This document shows positions 48,609 to 57,844 of a DNA stretch of 64,000 nucleotides, piece after piece. Source of the DNA: Gammaproteobacteria bacterium. GTDB lineage: Bacteria > Pseudomonadota > Gammaproteobacteria > Burkholderiales > Gallionellaceae. The stretch covers positions 124,001 through 188,000 of the forward strand of contig JAHJBC010000007.1 in the NCBI GenBank assembly GCA_018813765.1, read 5' to 3'. The stretch's first letter is position 1. Each line of letters begins with the position of its first letter. The translations under genes were made by a program, and so were the position numbers. The notes under the pieces were generated by a model. It was given only the letters and a program-made list of their open reading frames with translations. It was not told the DNA's origin and did not search any database.

Positions 48609-50306
48609 TCAGGGCGAGGTGATCGTGAACTGAAGTCCCCCGGCGACATACAGACTGCCGCTCCCGGCGCCGCAGCTCACGGCCTGGGTCGGTGTCGAGG
48701 TCTGGGATGTCCAAGTGATCGCATCTGCGGAAGTCCAGATCTTGATGCTGGTTCCGCCGCCACCCGTGAAGCCGACATACTCGGTTCCGGTCCAGTCGAC
48801 AAAATCCAGACCGATAATGGGACTACCAATGTCGGTCAGATTGTGGTTTGTCCCCGCACTCCAGGTGATGCCGTCAGTGGAAGTGTATTTCTTGGTACTC
48901 GATATCATCACGAACTGAGTCCCATTCCAGATCACTCTGCCGGCGTCGCTGGTATTGGTTCTGGTCCAGTTGATGCCATCGGCCGAAGTCAGCACAAAAT
49001 TGCTGAAGGTGTACGGGAGGACGGTTGTGTCCCACGAATAGCCGGAGATGAGGAACGTCGAGCCGTTCCAGACGGGTTTGAAACTGAAGACAGCCTCGTT
49101 CGCTGCGGCCGTGACGGTATGGCGCGTGGTCCAGGTGATGCCGTCGGCGGACGATTTTATGTCGAGCGATTGTCCCGCGCCGACGTTGGAGCCGCCGCTG
49201 AATCCCACAAACAGGCTGTCGTTGCCGACTGCTTTTTCGATCCCGACGACGACACCGGGATTCGGCCAATTGACCGTGTCGGTGGAAGTGCGAATGTCGC
49301 TGCCCGTTGCGGCCGCGACGCCGACCACGAGATAGGTGCTGCCCGATTTGGCGATGCCGGAACCGTTGAACATGGTGCGCAGCGTCCAGCTGACACCATC
49401 GGTGGAAGTACCGACGACCCCGGCGCCGCCGCTGGCATTGGTCACGCCGACAAACTGCGCGCCGTCCCACAGCATATCGGAGAAGAACCAGCCAGTTTCC
49501 GTGTGCGGTGTCCAGACCGAAGGTGTTCCGCCTCCGCCGCCTGCCGCATCGGTCGTTGCACTGACTTCGGTCGAAGCCGCGCTGTCGCCGGTGGCGTTCA
49601 CCGCCACGATCTTGTAGTAGTAGGCCGTGCTGGCTGTGAGCCCGGTGTTGCTATAAGTAGTGCCAGCCTGAGTCGATCCGCCGAGTACATCGGTCATCGA
49701 ACCGACCGCCTGGCCGGAAGTCGTGGAGCGGTAGATGCGATAACCGGTCGCGCCGGAGACGGCGGACCAGCCCAGGTCGACCTGCGAAGTGCTGGCCGCA
49801 GTCGCGGTCACGCCGGTCGGCGCGTCGGGAACTGTCGCAACGGGCGTGGTGCCGCTCCTGATGATCGTCGTCCCGTCGGGGCCGACGCCGGTGAAATCGC
49901 CATTGGTGTCGAGATCGACATGGCCTGACGCACCGTAGTGGACCACCAGTTGCGGAACAGCCGTTTCATAACAGATCGAAGTCACGGTCTGTGCAGCGCC
50001 GTTGTAGGACAGGGAACCGTTCGCACCGAACACCAGCGTCAGCGCAGCGTCCGGTATGAAGTTGAAGCTGCCATCGAGCGATCCGGTGTTGCCGGTATAG
50101 GTCTGGTCATAGGTCATCAGTTCGGCACTGGTCGCATCGCGCACGCCACCGGAGAAAAGGGTGGTGTCGCAGGAAGCGGCTCCGCCGCCACCGCCAGCAG
50201 CATCCGCGCTCGTCCCGCCGCCCCCTCCGCACCCGGTGAAAACAAGTGCACACAGGGCGAGCAGAACCACCCCCGATCTATTGCTTCTGAAACGAATGAC
50301 TCCCAT
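48609..50306 (-). CDS. Secreted lipoprotein with FN3 domain and beta-propeller-like repeats
   Basis: 565 residues. The signal ends at lipobox VFTGC followed by a Gly-rich tether. A fibronectin type III domain (VPDAPTGVTATAASTSQVDLGWSAV...) is at ~155-250. The rest holds several blades with repeated endings such as TSTDGVSWT, SSADGITWT, TSADGINWT, TSTDGITWS and TSADAITWT, as in sialidase/BNR-type beta-propellers. No catalytic residues are evident. It is divergent from the histidine kinase operon, and a GC-rich motif lies 73 bp upstream. Confidence 0.82.
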   Translation of the reverse strand: MGVIRFRSNRSGVVLLALCALVFTGCGGGGGTSADAAGGGGGAASCDTTLFSGGVRDATSAELMTYDQTYTGNTGSLDGSFNFIPDAALTLVFGANGSLSYNGAAQTVTSICYETAVPQLVVHYGASGHVDLDTNGDFTGVGPDGTTIIRSGTTPVATVPDAPTGVTATAASTSQVDLGWSAVSGATGYRIYRSTTSGQAVGSMTDVLGGSTQAGTTYSNTGLTASTAYYYKIVAVNATGDSAASTEVSATTDAAGGGGGTPSVWTPHTETGWFFSDMLWDGAQFVGVTNASGGAGVVGTSTDGVSWTLRTMFNGSGIAKSGSTYLVVGVAAATGSDIRTSTDTVNWPNPGVVVGIEKAVGNDSLFVGFSGGSNVGAGQSLDIKSSADGITWTTRHTVTAAANEAVFSFKPVWNGSTFLISGYSWDTTVLPYTFSNFVLTSADGINWTRTNTSDAGRVIWNGTQFVMISSTKKYTSTDGITWSAGTNHNLTDIGSPIIGLDFVDWTGTEYVGFTGGGGTSIKIWTSADAITWTSQTSTPTQAVSCGAGSGSLYVAGGLQFTITSP

Positions 50307-50378
50307 GACATCCCCCTGGAAATTGAAATTGATGATCCGAACTGCCGTTGTTGATTATCTGCATGGCGCGCGTCTCAA

Positions 50379-50400
50379 CAATCCCGCGTTTACGGGGGGT
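50379..50400. promoter_or_regulatory. Shared motif, copy 1 (FN3 lipoprotein / histidine kinase intergenic)
   Basis: CAATCCCGCGTTTACGGGG, extended by further G's, contains a CCCG-N6-CGGG dyad. A near-identical copy is at 54324. Confidence 0.6.
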
Positions 50401-50455
50401 GGTTTTCGGGGGGACTTTTGTTACAGTTGCACCGCCAAGACTGATAGAGAATAAA

Positions 50456-52564
50456 GTGAACTCATTTTCGAGAAGGCCGGCCTACACCCTGTTGCTGATC
50501 GCGCTGTGCAGCCTGCTGTTGATGGGCGGCGCGGCGAGGTTCGCCCAGCAGCAGCCGTGGCCGGGCATCCGCCTTGCGGCGATGGCCGGCAAGGCGCGGG
50601 TGGTCGAGGATGCCGCACGTCAGCTTCCACCCGGCGCGGAGGTCCGCCGCATCGCGGGGATCGAGTTGCTTGCTTCGGACCTGATCGACAACACCGATAC
50701 CTTCCCCAGCTATGCGGACAAGCAGCAGTTCTTCGAACGCCAGGATGCCCTGGCCGCTGCGCTGCGATCCGATTCAGTGACACTGCACTGGGTCGCGGAG
50801 GACAACCGCGAACAGGTCACTACGATCACACCGCGACCGCGCACCCTGGCGGAACTCTCGACGATGTTCTGGTTCACACTGTCCGTCGCTTATCTCTGCT
50901 TCATCATTTCCTGCTGGGTGTTCCTGATGCGTCCGCAGGACTGGGGGTCGCGCATGTTTGCGCTCACCGGACCGCCGCTGCTGATCGGATGCCTCACCTC
51001 GGCGCTGATCAGCGAACGGGCGCTGGCACTGGATGCGCACTGGTTCGGCATCCTGGACAAGACCAATTCGCTGGCCGGCAGTCTGCTCGGCGCATCCCTC
51101 GTTGCATTGTTCCTGAGCTATCCGCGCCGGCTGGTGGCCCCCGGGAAGCTGCTGTGGCTGCTGGTGTTGTATGTCCCGTGGTGGTTGTGCGACCAGCTCC
51201 GGTTGTTGCCCGGCCCTGACTGGGGAGTCATGGCGATCATCCTGAGCCAGTTGATCGTTGCTTTTGCCTGTTCCGTTTTGCAATGGTGGGCGACCGCGGA
51301 ACAACCGCTGGAGCGCGCCGCGTTGCGCTGGTTCGCGCTGTCAGTGCTGCTGGGCAGTTGCCTGTTCGCGTTTACCAACATGATGCCGCGCCTGTTCGGC
51401 ATGCCCGAACTGATGACGCAGGGCTATGCCATCGGCTTCTTCCTCATCATGTATGTCGGCATTGCACTCGGCCTGCGCCGCTACCGCCTGTTCGACATGG
51501 ACGAATGGTCCTATCGCGTTCTGCTGTGGGTGGTGGGCGCCGTCTCGGTGATCGCGCTGGATGGCGTGCTGATCCTCTCCGGCCTTGCCGAGGCCACTTC
51601 GCTCGGCATCAGCCTGTTGCTGATCGGCTGGCTGTATTTCCCGTTCCGCCAATGGCTGTGGCGGCGCATCGTGAGCAAGCGCAAGCCGAACTTCGAAAGC
51701 CTGCTGCCGGAACTCTCCGCCATCGCCTTCTCGCCGACCGGCAATGCCCAGCGCGAACGCTGGGAAGCACTGCTGCGCCATCTGTACGATCCGCTGGAAC
51801 TCAGGCCCGGCGAGACGGAGGGTGGCGGCATCCGCGAAGAAGGGCTTGCGATGCAGGTGCCCGGCTGCGGCAACCTGCCCTCGTACCTGCTGCGCTATGC
51901 AGGACACGGCGCGCGTTTGTTCTCCTCACGCGATGCCACTTTCGCCGCCTCGCTGAGCCATCTGCTGGAACAGGTGCTGAGCGGGCGCAGCAGCTACGAA
52001 CAGGGCGTGGCGCAGGAACGCCTGCGCCTCGGACGCGACCTGCACGACAACATCGGCGCACGCCTGCTCAAGCTCATCCATCACCTGCGCGGCACGCCAG
52101 ATGCCGAGATCGCCCGCGACGCGATGAAGGACCTGCGCACTTCGATCGCCGCGATGGACACCCAGCCGGTGCCGTTGTCCAATGCGCTGGCCGACTGGCG
52201 TGCCGAGACCGGATCGCGCTGCGAAGCGGCGGCATGCCAGCTGCACTGGCGGCAACCGGAGGAGCTGCCTGCCATCCAATTCGCCCCGCGCACCAAGGCC
52301 ATGCTGGAATCGGTGATGCGCGAGATCGTCACCAATGCGCTCAAGCATGCTGCCCCCAAACTCATCGAAGTGGAGATCGCCGCGGATGAACACAGGCTGC
52401 GCGCGACAGTGAGCAATGACGGCGCCATCGCCGATCCGCTCACCTGGAAAAACGGCTACGGCCTGCGCAACATGCGCGGACGGCTGGAAGAACTGGGCGG
52501 GCACCTGCAGATCGCCGCCACCGCCAACAAGGTCCAACTCATCGCCGAGGTGCCCCTCACATGA
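50456..52564 (+). CDS. Membrane sensor histidine kinase (NarL-system type)
   Basis: The ORF opens at 50348, but the first ~36 codons cross a GC-rich regulatory stretch; the GTG at 50456 gives a proper TM start (SRRPAYTLLLIALCSLLLMGGAARF), 702 residues. A periplasmic segment of about 120 residues (PPGAEVRRIAGIEL...) is followed by around eight TM helices, then a dimerisation helix with the phospho-His in RLGRDLHDNIGARLLKLIHHLRG. The HATPase_c follows, with N-box REIVTNALKHA and G-box NGYGLRNMRGRLEELGG. The H-box D-L-H-D-N is that of HisKA_3 kinases. It overlaps the regulator gene by 4 bp. Confidence 0.9.
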   Translation: MNSFSRRPAYTLLLIALCSLLLMGGAARFAQQQPWPGIRLAAMAGKARVVEDAARQLPPGAEVRRIAGIELLASDLIDNTDTFPSYADKQQFFERQDALAAALRSDSVTLHWVAEDNREQVTTITPRPRTLAELSTMFWFTLSVAYLCFIISCWVFLMRPQDWGSRMFALTGPPLLIGCLTSALISERALALDAHWFGILDKTNSLAGSLLGASLVALFLSYPRRLVAPGKLLWLLVLYVPWWLCDQLRLLPGPDWGVMAIILSQLIVAFACSVLQWWATAEQPLERAALRWFALSVLLGSCLFAFTNMMPRLFGMPELMTQGYAIGFFLIMYVGIALGLRRYRLFDMDEWSYRVLLWVVGAVSVIALDGVLILSGLAEATSLGISLLLIGWLYFPFRQWLWRRIVSKRKPNFESLLPELSAIAFSPTGNAQRERWEALLRHLYDPLELRPGETEGGGIREEGLAMQVPGCGNLPSYLLRYAGHGARLFSSRDATFAASLSHLLEQVLSGRSSYEQGVAQERLRLGRDLHDNIGARLLKLIHHLRGTPDAEIARDAMKDLRTSIAAMDTQPVPLSNALADWRAETGSRCEAAACQLHWRQPEELPAIQFAPRTKAMLESVMREIVTNALKHAAPKLIEVEIAADEHRLRATVSNDGAIADPLTWKNGYGLRNMRGRLEELGGHLQIAATANKVQLIAEVPLT

Positions 52565-53205
52565 AAGTCGCACTCATCCTCGAAGACATGCCCGAATCGC
52601 AGGAGATGTTGCGCGAAGTCGCGCAGACCGCCTATCCCGGCATCCGCGTGTGTTGTGTAGCCGATGTGGCCAGCGCGCTGAAGATGCTCGACCAGTTCCA
52701 GTTCGACCTCGCGCTGATCGACCTGTCGCTGCCCGACGGCGAAGGCAAGACGGTGATCGAGGCGATGAGTGCTCGCTTTCCGCACAGCGTGATCGTGGTC
52801 GCCACCATCTTCGACGACGACGACCATCTGTTCCCGGCGTTGCGCGCAGGCGCACAGGGCTATTTGCTCAAGGACCAGTCGCCGGAACAACTGGTGCAGC
52901 AACTGCGCGGCATCAGCGAAGGCCATCCGCCGCTGTCGCCCTCCATCGCACGCCGTCTGCTCGACCATTTCCGCGAGGACAAGGAAACGATCAGGGCCGA
53001 AGCGCCCGAGGAGGCTCTGCTCACCCCGCGCGAACGCGAAGTGCTGGTGCAGCTCACGCGCGGCATCAGCATCGCCGACATCGGCACCGTGATGAACATC
53101 TCGCGCCACACCGTGGGCGACCATGTGAAGAACATCTACCGCAAGCTCAACATCTCATCGCGCGCCGAAGCGACGATGCAGGCGAGGAATATGGGCCTGG
53201 TGTGA
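52561..53205 (+). CDS. LuxR/NarL-type response regulator
   Basis: 214 residues. The receiver domain has the phospho-acceptor D54 (LALIDLSLPDG), acidic pocket E8/D9 and Lys at ~101 (YLLKDQ). The C-terminal LuxR HTH is LTPREREVLVQLTRGISIADIGTVMNIS...VKNIYRKLN. Cotranscribed and translationally coupled with the kinase (ATGA). Its likely targets include the flanking exported protein genes, by the shared motif; that is inference. Confidence 0.95.
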   Translation: MKVALILEDMPESQEMLREVAQTAYPGIRVCCVADVASALKMLDQFQFDLALIDLSLPDGEGKTVIEAMSARFPHSVIVVATIFDDDDHLFPALRAGAQGYLLKDQSPEQLVQQLRGISEGHPPLSPSIARRLLDHFREDKETIRAEAPEEALLTPREREVLVQLTRGISIADIGTVMNISRHTVGDHVKNIYRKLNISSRAEATMQARNMGLV

Positions 53206-53214
53206 TCCAGGCCC
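53193..53214 (+). terminator. Hairpin at the end of the regulator gene
   Basis: GGGCCTGG-tgtgat-CCAGGCCC spans the stop codon. There is no T-run, so termination would be weak or Rho-assisted. Confidence 0.5.
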
Positions 53215-53230
53215 GGAGAGGGGCATACGC

Positions 53231-54205
53231 TCAGATGTTTTCCTTCATCTTGGCGAGGAATTTCGTCAGGGTGTGATCGACGACCTTGGGGATCATCTCC
53301 TCGTACGTATCCATCTTCAGACTCCACTCCATTTCGCGGCCGGTCACCTTGCCGAACAGGTTGGTCGTTTCCTTGATCATCTTTGCATCGGTGATGCCCT
53401 TGATCATCACGTCTTCCGTCAAATAGATCTTGGCGATGTCGCCTTTGTGCCCGACCGCAAGGCGCGTGAAGCGCTCGCCGAGCCGGACGGCAGCCATCGA
53501 CCCGTTGGTGTAATGCGTCCACGGACCGGCGTAGGATTTTCCGGACCACACGTAGGCGATCGGGATGAACACGCGGACATGCAACGTCGCCGCGCCCAGC
53601 GCATCCTGCAGGTCTTCGTCGTAGTAAGGCCAGTTGATCGCAGCCTGTCCGATGCGCCCGGTGAAAGTCAGTGTGTCATCACCCAGATTGCTGAAACCGC
53701 TGTAGCCCTTTTTATGGTTCTCGTATTCGTCACCCTTGAGATTGAGGATGATGCCTTTGGGCGTGTAGAAGTAACTCCGGTACATCCCGGATTTGGAGCC
53801 CGGCGATCCGGTCTCCATCATGAGCGGCGTCGCCGAGGACTTTTCCTGCATCGTCTTGTATTCGGGCGTGGCAAGCAGCGTGTCGTGGCTGACCAGCTCG
53901 AATCCCGCCGCCTTGATGCCCGTCTGAAAGTCCTGGTACATCTTTTCGGTGAGCGCCTGCAGTTTTGCCGGATCGGCGTTGAGCGTGGCGTCGAAATTCA
54001 CCTGCGCGCCGCCGTCAGTGGTGTTTTGTATGGTGACGTACTGGACGACAAACGAAGCGATTGCCACTTTCTGGACGCCTTTCAGGTCATCCAGATCGTT
54101 GTCGCCGATGACCGGCTGGGAAAAGGCCACGCCTTCGAGGTCGTCTGCCAGGGCCGGACCGACAGCCAGCAGGAGTGCCAACGCCAATATGATTCTTCTG
54201 AACAT
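53231..54205 (-). CDS. Exported protein of unknown function
   Basis: 324 residues from the ATG at 54205 (ribosome site GGGAG), with a Sec signal MFRRIILALALLLAVGPALA. No lipobox. The mature protein is mixed alpha/beta with no motif I can name; features include TPEYKTMQEKSSATPL and TEDVMIKGITDAKMIKETTNLFGK. It is convergent with the two-component operon, and a motif identical in type to the one at 50379 lies 119 bp upstream of its start. Confidence 0.72.
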   Translation of the reverse strand: MFRRIILALALLLAVGPALADDLEGVAFSQPVIGDNDLDDLKGVQKVAIASFVVQYVTIQNTTDGGAQVNFDATLNADPAKLQALTEKMYQDFQTGIKAAGFELVSHDTLLATPEYKTMQEKSSATPLMMETGSPGSKSGMYRSYFYTPKGIILNLKGDEYENHKKGYSGFSNLGDDTLTFTGRIGQAAINWPYYDEDLQDALGAATLHVRVFIPIAYVWSGKSYAGPWTHYTNGSMAAVRLGERFTRLAVGHKGDIAKIYLTEDVMIKGITDAKMIKETTNLFGKVTGREMEWSLKMDTYEEMIPKVVDHTLTKFLAKMKENI

Positions 54206-54323
54206 GATTGCTCCCTGTGAGTTTGGTTGTGCCGGATGACATGCCAACCCATGTGGCGTACTTGATCCGGCGAATGGCTGAGGCTGTTGCCGGATCGATT
54301 CTATGAAGACAAAGCGGACAGGC

Positions 54324-54346
54324 CAATCCCGCGTTCACGGGGGGGT
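54324..54346. promoter_or_regulatory. Shared motif, copy 2 (upstream of the exported protein gene)
   Basis: CAATCCCGCGTTCACGGGG, same orientation and one T/C difference from the copy at 50379, again with a CCCG-N6-CGGG dyad. Confidence 0.6.
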
Positions 54347-54419
54347 AAACGATGTCAGAAAGGTGTGGGAGTTGTGCCGTTTTGGCTTATGCAGCCGGGA
54401 TAACGGGTTGGTTGCGGGA

Positions 54420-55124
54420 CTAATCCGGCAGGCGACGGCGCAGTTCGTCGCGCTCGAACCACCACTTGCCGGCAACGATGGTCTCGACCTCTTGTGACAG
54501 GCGCGGCAGGAACACCTGCGGCTCGCGCAGTTGCAGCCGCTCCAGCCAGCGATCCATCGCCGCCTGGTCCTGCACGTTGCTGTGGCGCTTCGCCACCATG
54601 GAGATGAGGTTGTCGGCGAGGAAGCTCAGGTTCTCATGCGCATCATCGGAGGCGCGCAGGTCGATCACGTAGCGTGTCGTGATCGCGGCCAGCGCGCCGG
54701 TATCGGAAGCATCGGGCGTCTCTTCCACCAAATGGATCAGCATCGCCGCCGTCAGTTCGGGATCGACCGGAAAAGTGACGGCCAGCCAGATGCCCATGCC
54801 CAGCGCTGCCATCGCATCTGCCTGCTGCGATTGGAACAACACATCACACGCCTCCACCGCATCCGCCCAGGACTCGTGTCTCATGGCGGTGACAAAGGCT
54901 TCGCGCGCGATATCCCATGCTTCTTTCTTGCGCTCCAGCGCGTTCAGCAGCTCGGCGATGTCGAGTTGCAAGCGGGCGTGCTGCAAGGGATCGCCGCTGC
55001 CCAGCGCGGCGAGCGCCTGCAGTTTCTCTGCCAACTGCCGCTTCATGTTGCCGAGCTCTGCGGTGGTCAGCCCATCATTGGGGTTGTTGATCAGTGGACC
55101 GCGGTAGGGGATGCTGTCACTCAT
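54420..55124 (-). CDS. Cytosolic helical protein, unknown function
   Basis: The ORF reaches 55214, but the ATG at 55124 (MSDSIPYRGPLINNPNDGLTTAELGNMKRQLAEKLQAL) is the sensible start; 234 residues. It is almost wholly helical, with repeated amphipathic pairs (LQLDIAELLNALERKKEAWDIAREAFVTAMRHESWADAVEACDVLFQ) that look TPR-like. No signal peptide or TM. It is divergent from the ABC-F gene. I cannot assign a family. Confidence 0.72.
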   Translation of the reverse strand: MSDSIPYRGPLINNPNDGLTTAELGNMKRQLAEKLQALAALGSGDPLQHARLQLDIAELLNALERKKEAWDIAREAFVTAMRHESWADAVEACDVLFQSQQADAMAALGMGIWLAVTFPVDPELTAAMLIHLVEETPDASDTGALAAITTRYVIDLRASDDAHENLSFLADNLISMVAKRHSNVQDQAAMDRWLERLQLREPQVFLPRLSQEVETIVAGKWWFERDELRRRLPD

Positions 55125-55196
55125 GGTGGTCGTGCGAACCGTGTTTACGAAGGGCGGCAGTTTAAACCAGGCAGCGTTCTGCGGGCACAGCGGTGG

Positions 55197-55202
55197 TAGA
55201 AT
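55197..55202 (+). promoter_or_regulatory. Candidate -10 box for the ABC-F gene
   Basis: TAGAAT, 27 bp upstream of the ATG at 55230. Confidence 0.4.
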
Positions 55203-55229
55203 GCGCGCCTTCAAAAATAAGGCAGTCCC

Positions 55230-56825
55230 ATGTTATCCACAGCAAATATCACCATGCAGTTCGGCGCCAAGCCGTTGTTCGAAAACGTTTCCGTCAAATT
55301 CGGCGATGGCAATCGTTACGGCTTGATCGGCGCCAACGGCTGCGGCAAGTCCACGTTCATGAAGATTCTGGGCGGCGATCTGGAACAATCTTCCGGTGAA
55401 GTCATGCTGGACAAGACCGAGCGTCTCGGCAAGTTGCGTCAGGACCAGTTCGCATATGAAGACCAGCGCGTGCTGGATGTGGTGCTGATGGGCCATACCG
55501 AGATGTGGGAGGCGATGAGCGAGCGCGATGCGATCTACGCGAACCCCGATGCCTCCGAAGAAGACTACATGCGCGCCGCCGATCTGGAAGCAACCTTCGC
55601 CGAATACGACGGCTACACCGCCGAGGCGCGTGCGGGCGAGCTGTTGCTGGGTCTGGGCATCGCCATCGAACTGCACCAGGGCAACATGAGCGCGGTGGCA
55701 CCCGGCTTCAAACTGCGCGTGCTGCTGGCGCAGGCACTGTTCTCCGACCCGGATATCCTGCTGCTGGACGAGCCGACCAACAACCTGGACATCAACACTA
55801 TCCGCTGGCTGGAAGACATCCTCAACGCGCGCAATTCGACGATGGTGATCATCTCGCACGACCGCCACTTCCTGAATAGCGTGTGCACGCACATGGCCGA
55901 CCTGGATTACGGCAAGATCACCGTGTATCCGGGCAACTACAACGATTACATGCTGGCCTCCACACAGGCGCGCGAACAGCAGTCCGCCGACAACGCCAAG
56001 GCCAAGGAAAAGGTCGCCGAACTGAAAGCCTTCGTGGCGCGTTTCTCGGCCAACGCTTCCAAGGCCAAGCAGGCCACTTCGCGCGCGCGCCAGATCGACA
56101 AGATCAAGATCGAGGACATCAAACCCTCCAGCCGCCAGTACCCCTTCATCCGCTTCGAATACGACGAGCGCGAAAAGCTGCACCGCGTCGCGGTGGAAGT
56201 GGAGAAGATGGCGAAGGGCTACGACCGCATGCTGTTCTCGAACGTGAATTTCCGCATCGACGCGGGCGAGAAGGTTGCCATCATCGGCCCCAATGGTATC
56301 GGTAAAACCACGCTGCTGCGCTGCCTCGCGGGCGATCTCGCGCCCGACACCGGCACGATCAAGTGGGCGGAGAAGGCCAAGCTGGGCTACTACGCACAGG
56401 ATCACGCTGCCGATTTCGCCGAGCCCAAATCCATGATGGAATGGATGACCGACTGGCGCGGCCCGCACGACGACGACCAGGTGGTGCGCGGCACATTGGG
56501 ACGCCTGCTGTTCTCCGGCGACGACGTGAAGAAGATGGTTAAGGTGCTGTCCGGCGGCGAGAAAGGCCGCATGCTGTTCGGCAAGCTGATGCTGGCCAAG
56601 CCCAACGTGCTGCTGATGGACGAACCGACCAACCACATGGACATGGAAGCGATCGAGTCGCTCAACACCGCGCTCGACTTGTTCAAGGGCACATTGATCT
56701 TCGTGTCGCACGACCGCGAATTCGTGTCGTCGCTGGCCACGCGCATCATCGAGATATCGGCCAAGGGCGTGAACGACTACCATGGCACTTATGAAGAATT
56801 CCTGCGTGACCAGATGGTGGAATAA
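55230..56825 (+). CDS. ABC-F family ATPase (YbiT-like)
   Basis: 531 residues with two ABC cassettes and no TM helices, the ABC-F layout of ribosome-associated translation factors. First Walker [10 protein letters not shown] (~34-42), first Walker [12 protein letters not shown]; second Walker [10 protein letters not shown] (~356), signature [12 protein letters not shown], second Walker [12 protein letters not shown]. The linker between cassettes is the expected charged helical pair ([19 protein letters not shown]). The closest named member is E. coli YbiT by the N-terminal [25 protein letters not shown]. Monocistronic by position. Confidence 0.93.
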   Translation: MLSTANITMQFGAKPLFENVSVKFGDGNRYGLIGANGCGKSTFMKILGGDLEQSSGEVMLDKTERLGKLRQDQFAYEDQRVLDVVLMGHTEMWEAMSERDAIYANPDASEEDYMRAADLEATFAEYDGYTAEARAGELLLGLGIAIELHQGNMSAVAPGFKLRVLLAQALFSDPDILLLDEPTNNLDINTIRWLEDILNARNSTMVIISHDRHFLNSVCTHMADLDYGKITVYPGNYNDYMLASTQAREQQSADNAKAKEKVAELKAFVARFSANASKAKQATSRARQIDKIKIEDIKPSSRQYPFIRFEYDEREKLHRVAVEVEKMAKGYDRMLFSNVNFRIDAGEKVAIIGPNGIGKTTLLRCLAGDLAPDTGTIKWAEKAKLGYYAQDHAADFAEPKSMMEWMTDWRGPHDDDQVVRGTLGRLLFSGDDVKKMVKVLSGGEKGRMLFGKLMLAKPNVLLMDEPTNHMDMEAIESLNTALDLFKGTLIFVSHDREFVSSLATRIIEISAKGVNDYHGTYEEFLRDQMVE

Positions 56826-56831
56826 TGATAT

Positions 56832-56958
56832 GCCGTCATTCCGGCGCAGGCCGGAATCCAGTTGATTCGCAAACCCCGCTTGGCGGGACGACTGCTGACT
56901 TTGTCCGCTTCGCGGAATTGTTTCAAAGCTGGATTCCGGCCTGCGCCGGAATGACGGG
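56832..56958. repeat. Paired inverted repeat (family A3)
   Basis: GCCGTCATTCCGGCGCAGGC and its opposed copy GCCTGCGCCGGAATGACGGG enclose about 85 bp, between the ABC-F gene and murI. Confidence 0.87.
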
Positions 56959-56967
56959 AATTTAAGA

Positions 56968-57780
56968 GTGACGACTTCATCCAGAACCATTGGTGTATTC
57001 GATTCCGGCGTGGGCGGCCTCTCGGTGCTGCATCACATCCGCTCTGCATTGCCCGATGCGGACCTGATCTATATCGCCGATTCCGGCCATGTTCCCTACG
57101 GCGACAAATCGCCCGCCTTTATCGAAGCGCGCTCGCTGGCGCTCACACGCTTCCTGGTCAGCCAGGGCGCCGAAGCCATCGTCATCGCCTGCAACACCGC
57201 CACTGCCGCTGCCGCCTCTTCCCTGCGCGTCAGATTCAACAAGATGCCCATCGTAGCGATGGAACCCGCAGTCAAGCCCGCCGTCGCGGCCACCAAGAGC
57301 GGCGTAGTCGGTGTGCTCGCCACCGTCGGCACACTGGAGAGCGCGCGCTTCGCCGCGCTGCTCGGCAAGTTCGCCAACGGTGTGAAGGTGGTCACCCAGG
57401 GCTGCCCCGGACTGTGTGAAGTAGTCGAGCGCGGGGACCTGCACAGCAACGAAGCACGCCGCCTCATCGAGCGCTACACAGCCCCGTTACTCAAAGAGAA
57501 AACCGACGCCATCATCCTCGGTTGCACCCATTACCCGTTCCTTTCCCCGCTCATCCGCGAAGTGGTGGGCGAAGGCGTCGCCCTAGTGGATACCGGCGCG
57601 GCGGTAGCGCGCGAACTGAAACGCCGCGTCGAAGTGGAACTGCCGCCGCGGGTAACCGCAGGCGTACTCGGCAGCGAAGCTTTCTTCACCAGCGGCGATG
57701 CCGAACAGGCCGCGCGCATCATGTCCTTGCTGTGGGGAAGGGAAGTCGCGGTGGCGCAACTCCCCGAGGAATTCCTCTAG
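56968..57780 (+). CDS. murI: Glutamate racemase
   Basis: Makes D-glutamate for peptidoglycan. It has 270 residues with a GTG start 10 bp after the repeat. Catalytic cysteines are present in ACNTATAAA and LGCTHYPFL, and the N-terminal IGVFDSGVGGLSVL is the family opening. No ribosome site stands out; the leader comes from the end of the repeat (AATTTAAGA). Confidence 0.97.
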   Translation: MTTSSRTIGVFDSGVGGLSVLHHIRSALPDADLIYIADSGHVPYGDKSPAFIEARSLALTRFLVSQGAEAIVIACNTATAAAASSLRVRFNKMPIVAMEPAVKPAVAATKSGVVGVLATVGTLESARFAALLGKFANGVKVVTQGCPGLCEVVERGDLHSNEARRLIERYTAPLLKEKTDAIILGCTHYPFLSPLIREVVGEGVALVDTGAAVARELKRRVEVELPPRVTAGVLGSEAFFTSGDAEQAARIMSLLWGREVAVAQLPEEFL

Positions 57781-57783
57781 CGA

Positions 57784-57844
57784 GACGCTGAAAAAATTCT
57801 TTCACCCTTCGACGGACTCAGGGCGAAAGGATTTTTTCAGCGTC
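57784..57844. terminator. Bidirectional terminator between murI and the diguanylate cyclase
   Basis: GACGCTGAAAAAATTCTTTC pairs with GAAAGGATTTTTTCAGCGTC around the repeat-like CCTTCGACGGACTCAGGG loop. A/T runs flank both sides. It overlaps the last codons of the diguanylate cyclase gene. Confidence 0.75.
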
